Shown here: one piece after another, positions 49,733-53,324 of the stretch | Numbering within the stretch: the stretch's first letter is position 1 | Layout: every line of letters starts with the position of its first letter | From: an uncultured Bacilli bacterium | GTDB taxonomy: Bacteria; Bacillota_I; Bacilli_A; RF39; UBA660 | Assembly (NCBI GenBank): GCA_934101445.1 | Contig: CAKORQ010000001.1 | Location: 1-53,324, forward strand | Reading direction: 5' to 3' | DNA length: 53,324 bases | The notes under the pieces: generated by a model | What the model was told of the DNA's origin: nothing | Database searches by the model: none | What the model saw: only the letters and a program-made list of their open reading frames with translations | Position numbers and translations under genes: made by a program

Positions 49733-50245
49733 TTATCTTTCATAATATGGGCGAAGTATCAAATCCCACTTACCCTTAAATTCCATCAGTTCAAAGTGCT
49801 TTTCTTCCATCTTACCGCAGGTATTCCACACTTGGTTAATACGGTTTTCCGGCATTTCCATAGGATTTCCGGTTTCGTCCGTAACTGCCCAGAACAGTCT
49901 TTCTGCTTCAACCCACGTTGCAAATTTCTTTACCTCTTCCAGTTTATTTTCCGGAAATTCTTCATCCAGCCAAATCAACGAGCCGTTCTTCTGAAGCATT
50001 AATGTACTTCCGAATATCCAGTCTGCATCAAAATCATGCTGTGTATTAATATGAATGTCCTTAATCCATGCAAACCGTAAAAGAACCCCTTCACACCCGG
50101 TATCATATTGTAGGAAGATTTCAACCATATCCATTCCCGGAACATACTCTATTTTTATTGCCCGGAAATCATGAAATTCCCAATTGCATTCCAAAAACTC
50201 TTTGATACCTTTCTCTGTTTTTTCCACTTCATACCACTTTGCCAT
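49733..50245 (-). CDS. Immunity-like acidic protein
   Basis: A 170-residue protein, ATG after AAGGAGAAG. The segment FLECNWEFHDFRAIKIEYVP followed by MVEIFLQYDTGCEGVLLRFA gives an alternating beta pattern seen in small immunity proteins of contact-dependent toxins. Low pI and no signal sequence. Function is inference. Confidence 0.6.
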   Translation of the reverse strand: MAKWYEVEKTEKGIKEFLECNWEFHDFRAIKIEYVPGMDMVEIFLQYDTGCEGVLLRFAWIKDIHINTQHDFDADWIFGSTLMLQKNGSLIWLDEEFPENKLEEVKKFATWVEAERLFWAVTDETGNPMEMPENRINQVWNTCGKMEEKHFELMEFKGKWDLILRPYYER

Positions 50246-50278
50246 TGGTACTTCTCCTTCCCCTATACTGCAAAACTC

Positions 50279-50692
50279 TTATCTCACAATGCTCTCCAAA
50301 TATTCCTCCATCTGGGCTGTTTCCTCTGTACCCAGCACTATGGTAAAGCTGTTCGCTGATAAGGCATCCTCCTCATCCCATAGATGGAATATCCAGTCTA
50401 CCATGACACTTTTATCCTTATAGACTTCAATAACCATTTCATAATCTGGTTCCACAAAGGACAGTTCCTGTCTTCCGGTATTTTCTCCTGCTAAAGCATC
50501 TTTAAGTTTTGTATAGATTTCTTCTATTTCACAGCACAGTAAAGTTTCCCCATCCATTTCATAATGAATGTATTTGCTATGTACGGAAACAAAAATCTGA
50601 CACCATTCACAATCCCAGTTATTTTTTGTACTCGGATGGTATTTCTTTACCTCAAATTTCAATTCTGTTCCATCCAGGTTCATTTCCAACAT
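50279..50692 (-). CDS. WapI-like immunity protein candidate
   Basis: A 137-residue protein, start MLEMNLDGTELKFEVKKYHP one base after the stop of the HIRAN gene. The segments NNWDCEWCQIFVSVHSKYIH, SFVEPDYEMVIEVYKDKSVM and VDWIFHLWDEEDALSANSFT resemble WapI-type immunity proteins. No cognate toxin is present, so it might be an orphan immunity gene protecting the lysogen. Identification is by pattern only. Confidence 0.58.
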   Translation of the reverse strand: MLEMNLDGTELKFEVKKYHPSTKNNWDCEWCQIFVSVHSKYIHYEMDGETLLCCEIEEIYTKLKDALAGENTGRQELSFVEPDYEMVIEVYKDKSVMVDWIFHLWDEEDALSANSFTIVLGTEETAQMEEYLESIVR

Positions 50693-50693
50693 C

Positions 50694-51005
50694 TTACTTA
50701 TCATCTCCTTGTTCTTCCAACAGTTCACAAAGCACGCCCTGCGGCAATACATATTTCACTACTCCGGTTGCTGTTTCTCCCATGCGGTCATATATTCTTC
50801 CGGCACTCATACTTTCTCCCTGTACCGTATAGGGACTATTCGCCACATATCCGACAAGCCCAAGCCCCTCCAGTTCCACCCGGATTGCCTCTTTATCATA
50901 CTCGTTATCCGGTTCTTTTACCAGTTTCACTTCCATCTTTGGCTCAAAAAACTCCTGTCCAAAATGATGACTTGTTCCTGCAATTGTAAAATAAATCTTT
51001 CCCAT
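50694..51005 (-). CDS. HIRAN domain protein
   Basis: A 103-residue protein consisting of a HIRAN domain: FTIAGTSHHFGQEFFEPKME, LVKEPDNEYDKEAIRVELEG and LGLVGYVANSPYTV carry its conserved N-x-Y-D-x-x-A-I pattern. HIRAN domains bind 3' ends of single-stranded DNA at stalled forks in other proteins. Stand-alone copies are found in mobile elements. AAAGGAGGGAG precedes the ATG. Confidence 0.85.
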   Translation of the reverse strand: MGKIYFTIAGTSHHFGQEFFEPKMEVKLVKEPDNEYDKEAIRVELEGLGLVGYVANSPYTVQGESMSAGRIYDRMGETATGVVKYVLPQGVLCELLEEQGDDK

Positions 51006-51019
51006 GATTTCTCCCTCCT

Positions 51020-51229
51020 TTACTTAGAGCAAAATACCCAGCCCCAGAATATAATGAATCCAAGGGGTGGAAATACCAACAACATTAAAAGAGCCAGACC
51101 TATGCAGATAACAGCTACTACACTAGAACCACTGGATTTGCTGCCATACCTTCTTTCATCACAGCTACAATACGGTCCTTCACAGTGACTATCATGATAA
51201 GAATTAAAATTATATCCATTATTTGTCAT
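51020..51229 (-). CDS. Small membrane protein
   Basis: A 69-residue protein: a Ser/Gly/Cys-rich head (HCEGPYCSCDERRYGSKSSG) followed by a hydrophobic helix or helical hairpin (VVAVICIGLALLMLLVFPPL, then GFIIFWGWVF). No family recognised. First gene before the HIRAN gene. Confidence 0.6.
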   Translation of the reverse strand: MTNNGYNFNSYHDSHCEGPYCSCDERRYGSKSSGSSVVAVICIGLALLMLLVFPPLGFIIFWGWVFCSK

Positions 51230-51335
51230 ACATTTTCACCCTTCCTTTCCAGGTCTGTTTTCTTTTGATAAGATAAGTGTAGCAAATTATAAGTCCAATA
51301 ATACGGACTTGTACTTAAACACTCTATCCCTTTCT

Positions 51336-51527
51336 TTACACAATTATCTCATCCATTCTTGTAATCACAAGTCTTCCACCTTCGCATTCCACCCGAATAG
51401 GTGTCCCTGGTTCAAATCCGCAATCCTTAAGCCAATCTCCCTTCAATACAATGGCGGATGTATATTTATACCGATATCCAGTCTGCGCATATACTTTCAT
51501 TTTTCGTTCTCTTTTAAACATTCCCAT
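51336..51527 (-). CDS. SymE-like toxin family protein
   Basis: A 63-residue protein with the SymE / SpoVT-AbrB-like pattern: VYAQTGYRYKYTSAIVLKGD, WLKDCGFEPGTPIRVECEGG, RLVITRMDEI. Escherichia coli SymE is an SOS-induced toxin controlled by an antisense RNA; Gram-positive homologues are little studied. AAGGAG precedes the ATG. An antisense RNA cannot be judged from sequence alone. Confidence 0.8.
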   Translation of the reverse strand: MGMFKRERKMKVYAQTGYRYKYTSAIVLKGDWLKDCGFEPGTPIRVECEGGRLVITRMDEIIV

Positions 51528-51542
51528 AGAATTTCTCCTTCG

Positions 51543-51824
51543 TTATATCCTACATTCTCTATTTTGAATCACATAAATGTCATGGCTTTTAATACTTTCA
51601 ATAGCTTTTGCAACTGTACGATTTTTCCGGTGTTTATGATAATAGGAATCCTTTTCCGAATGCTTATGATACAGCATGATATAAGTATCTGGTCCCGCCA
51701 GATGCTTTCGAACAATCCACAAATGGTTTGTGTTATTACTACGAATTTCTATAAAGTCCTCCTCATTTCGTATGATGGTAAAATATCCATCTCTCAATAG
51801 CTTCTTTTCTCTTTGCGTAAACAA
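51543..51824 (-). CDS. Small basic protein next to the SymE-like gene
   Basis: A 93-residue protein; the TTG start (FTQREKKLLRDGYFTIIRNE) has GGAGG at nine bases, better than upstream in-frame codons. It is rich in Lys/Arg/His with a cluster of His/Tyr (YHKHSEKDSYYHKHRKNR). No family recognised. It ends 15 bases before the SymE-like start and could be its partner. The 120 bases to the comM junction hold only the read-through tail of the chimeric comM frame. Confidence 0.58.
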   Translation of the reverse strand: MFTQREKKLLRDGYFTIIRNEEDFIEIRSNNTNHLWIVRKHLAGPDTYIMLYHKHSEKDSYYHKHRKNRTVAKAIESIKSHDIYVIQNRECRI

Positions 51825-51939
51825 TAAGCCTGTCCTCCTTTCACTTGATAACGATAACAAATAATTACACGATTGCTCTTCCTATCGTTAATAGGGTTTC
51901 AAATATGTCTCCCAGATTTTTTCTTGTCAGATATCATTT

Positions 51940-53130
51940 TCAAATTAATTCAAGTGTTATCCGCATCCATCCTCTAAATAACGCATTTTTGCGATGTTTA
52001 CACCTTTTCACTCTCCGTATGAAAAGTAAATTGCACGTTTCAATGTTCATGGCTGCAACAAGCATAAAATTACATGGATAAACATAGCTTCCGCTTTTTC
52101 TGGTAATCACAATTTTCCCCTCTTCCATCGGCTGACGCAGCATATCAAGTGTCTGCCTCTTAAATTCAGGTAATTCATCTAAAAATAAAACTCCATGATT
52201 GGATAATGAAATAATTCCCGGACCCGGGATGATTCCGCCTCCCACAAGGGCCTGCGGCGTAATAGTATGATGTGGTGTCTGAAATGGTCGTTTACAGATA
52301 AAAGGACGCTTCTCATTTAACAGTCCCGCTACACTGTACACTTTGGATGTATCCAGCATTTCCTTTTCTTCCATTGGTGGCAGTATTCCACTCAATGCTG
52401 CGGCAATCATTGATTTTCCTGTTCCCGGCGGTCCGGTTAAAAGAAGATTGTGAAAACCGGCCGCTGCAATTTCTGCTGCTCGTTTTGCCATAGATTGTCC
52501 TATGATATCTGCAAAGTTTGGCGTAATATGCGTCTGCGATTTGTCTATAGGATCCGGAAAAGCCGTTTTTGCGGAAGTACCGGATACGATTTGGGGCATC
52601 TTAGTTTTCACCATAGATTCCCAGTTTTCAAAAATATCAAATAACCGGTACAGATCCCCCAACTCTATGATTCGAATTCCCTTTATATATTCCGCCTCAT
52701 GTCTGTTATCCGACGGTAAAATACATGTTTTGATTCCTTTTTCCTTCGCCGTAATTAAAACAGGCAAAATTCCGGGAACACCTCTGACCTGTCCATCCAG
52801 CCCTAGCTCCCCAATGGCGATCCACTGCTCATCCTTTGGCAACTCCACTACTCCCATTGTTGCCAGAATACCAATTGCAATTGGCAGATCAAAAGCGGTC
52901 CCGCCCTTCTTGATACCTGCCGGCGATAAATTGATCGTCACCCGCTTAGGCGGAATCGCATATCCAATGTTTTTCAATGCAACACGGACACGCTCGGACG
53001 ATTCCCGGACCTCATGACCAAGATTTCCAACCATGTCCATACACGGCAGACCATCCGCCATGTCAATTTCTGCCGTAACAAGGTATCCATCAACACCATT
53101 TACGGCACCTGTTAATACAGATTGAAACAT
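51940..53130 (-). pseudogene. comM: comM (YifB family Mg-chelatase-like AAA+), disrupted by prophage
   Basis: The host part covers 362 codons (53130-52045): the Lon-protease-like N-terminal fold (DGYLVTAEIDMADGLPCMDM, NLGHEVRESSERVRVALKN), Walker A GPPGTGKSMIAAALSG and Walker B GVLFLDELPEF. Then 34 phage-derived codons follow (after AAMN) to a stop at 51940. About 145 residues with the arginine-finger region and C-terminal domain are missing. In naturally competent bacteria ComM is a hexameric helicase for branch migration of transforming DNA. Loss should abolish it; excision would restore it. Confidence 0.93.
52040..52055. other. attR junction inside comM
   Basis: On the minus strand the host reading frame runs CTTGTTGCAGCCATGAAC and then leaves the ComM consensus; the family continues AAMNPCPCG. 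The crossover is therefore within or near GCAGCCATGAAC (52045-52056). The attL partner is outside the window, so the exact core cannot be set. Confidence 0.75.
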
Positions 53131-53133
53131 AAA

Positions 53134-53324
53134 TTATTTTCTCCTTTTAAAATTGAAGTTTTTAATATATTTTACGTTTTTTTCGCAGTTTCTTGTTTCC
53201 TTTCCCTGCTTCTCTTCATCCCGCCGGGTTTTTTTCCTGTTTTTTTCTTTCCTTGCCCTCGCTTCTTTATTTGTTCGGGTTTTTTTCGCAGTTTCTTGTT
53301 TTTTTGCCCTGCCTCTCTTTATCC
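53134..53324 (-). other. Open K/R-rich frame and degenerate repeats upstream of comM
   Basis: On the minus strand one frame is open from the window edge to a TAA at 53136-53134 (about 63 codons; segments such as RAKKQETAKKTRTNKEARAR). The DNA holds about 50-bp degenerate repeats: CGCAGTTTCTTGTTT occurs near 53188 and 53287. It may be the basic C-terminus of the upstream gene or a polypurine spacer. The comM ribosome site AGGAG lies within it. Confidence 0.4.

Larger units (their letters stand above)
1..52047. mobile_element. Siphovirus-type prophage integrated in comM (left end outside window)
   Basis: The window holds packaging, HK97-type head, siphovirus tail, lysis, replication and integration genes in one contiguous block. 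The right boundary is set by the host comM reading frame, which departs from the family consensus directly after AAMN at about 52045. The left boundary is not visible: the serine recombinase operon ends at 188 and no comM 3' sequence lies upstream of it. Structural genes look intact, with no frameshift other than the programmed one, so the prophage may be inducible. Assignment of 46.8-51.9 kb to the same element is inferred from its position left of the comM junction. Confidence 0.9.

Noticed and set aside
53134..53324. CRISPR-like array upstream of comM
   Set aside because: Repeats are degenerate, low in complexity and without unique spacers of constant length.
1..53324. tRNA or rRNA genes
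   Set aside because: No cloverleaf-like or ribosomal RNA segment was noticed in any intergenic region, though no dedicated search could be run.

Overview
The window is almost entirely one prophage of a low-to-mid GC Gram-positive host, most likely a gut Clostridia or Lachnospiraceae member. This rests on strong AGGAGG-type ribosome binding sites, TTG and GTG starts, and families typical of clostridial prophages (P27 small terminase, LLH holin, paired large serine recombinases, DUF2800/DUF2815/family A polymerase replication genes). At the right edge (52045-53130) lies the 5' part of host comM. It is cut after the codons for AAMN, where the family normally continues with PCPCG, and is fused to foreign sequence. 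That is the attR junction. The matching attL and the 3' part of comM are not in the window, so the element starts left of base 1 and is at least 52 kb long.

Layout, left to right. (1) 141-3888, minus strand: two tandem large serine recombinases, a small accessory protein and a HTH/zinc-finger protein, closed by a terminator. (2) 4078-21968, minus strand: a complete siphovirus late operon read right to left: terL, a 21-residue microprotein, portal, ClpP-like protease, HK97 capsid, head-tail connectors, major tail protein, tail chaperone with a -1 frameshift (A AAA AAC), tape measure, Dit, Gp37-like tail protein, tail-tip protein, small membrane proteins, LLH holin and a three-domain endolysin. 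A solitary MazF/PemK gene with its own promoter, leader ORF, hairpin and two terminators sits inside the tail operon. (3) 22028-28815: terS and terL are separated by about 6.3 kb holding a ParB-methyltransferase fusion, a C5-methyltransferase with a repeat-built target region, an amidoligase, a gamma-glutamylcyclotransferase-like protein, a DUF4314 protein and a protein sharing its C-terminus with the amidoligase. (4) 28949-29879: HNH nuclease and late regulator, with a probable activator-dependent late promoter.

(5) 30139-39550: replication. A leftward block (SNF2 helicase, VRR-NUC, primase-helicase) and a rightward block (DUF2800, DUF2815, DNA polymerase A) diverge from an intergenic region carrying four copies of a spaced repeat, a candidate origin or master operator. 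(6) 39601-46638: a sigma-like regulator, an ImmA/IrrE-HTH protein, an unknown protein, a phospholipase-D-fold protein, and a type II restriction endonuclease convergent with a C5-methyltransferase: an AT-rich defence and immunity island. (7) 46876-51824: leftward cargo of a PD-(D/E)XK nuclease, several small acidic proteins resembling immunity proteins, a HIRAN protein, a membrane protein and a SymE-like protein.

The leads I rate highest are the repeat array between the replication operons, the amidoligase module with its duplicated leader and C-terminus, the MazF moron, and the late promoter with three hexamers at exact 10-bp spacing. Domain calls come from motif recognition without database searches.
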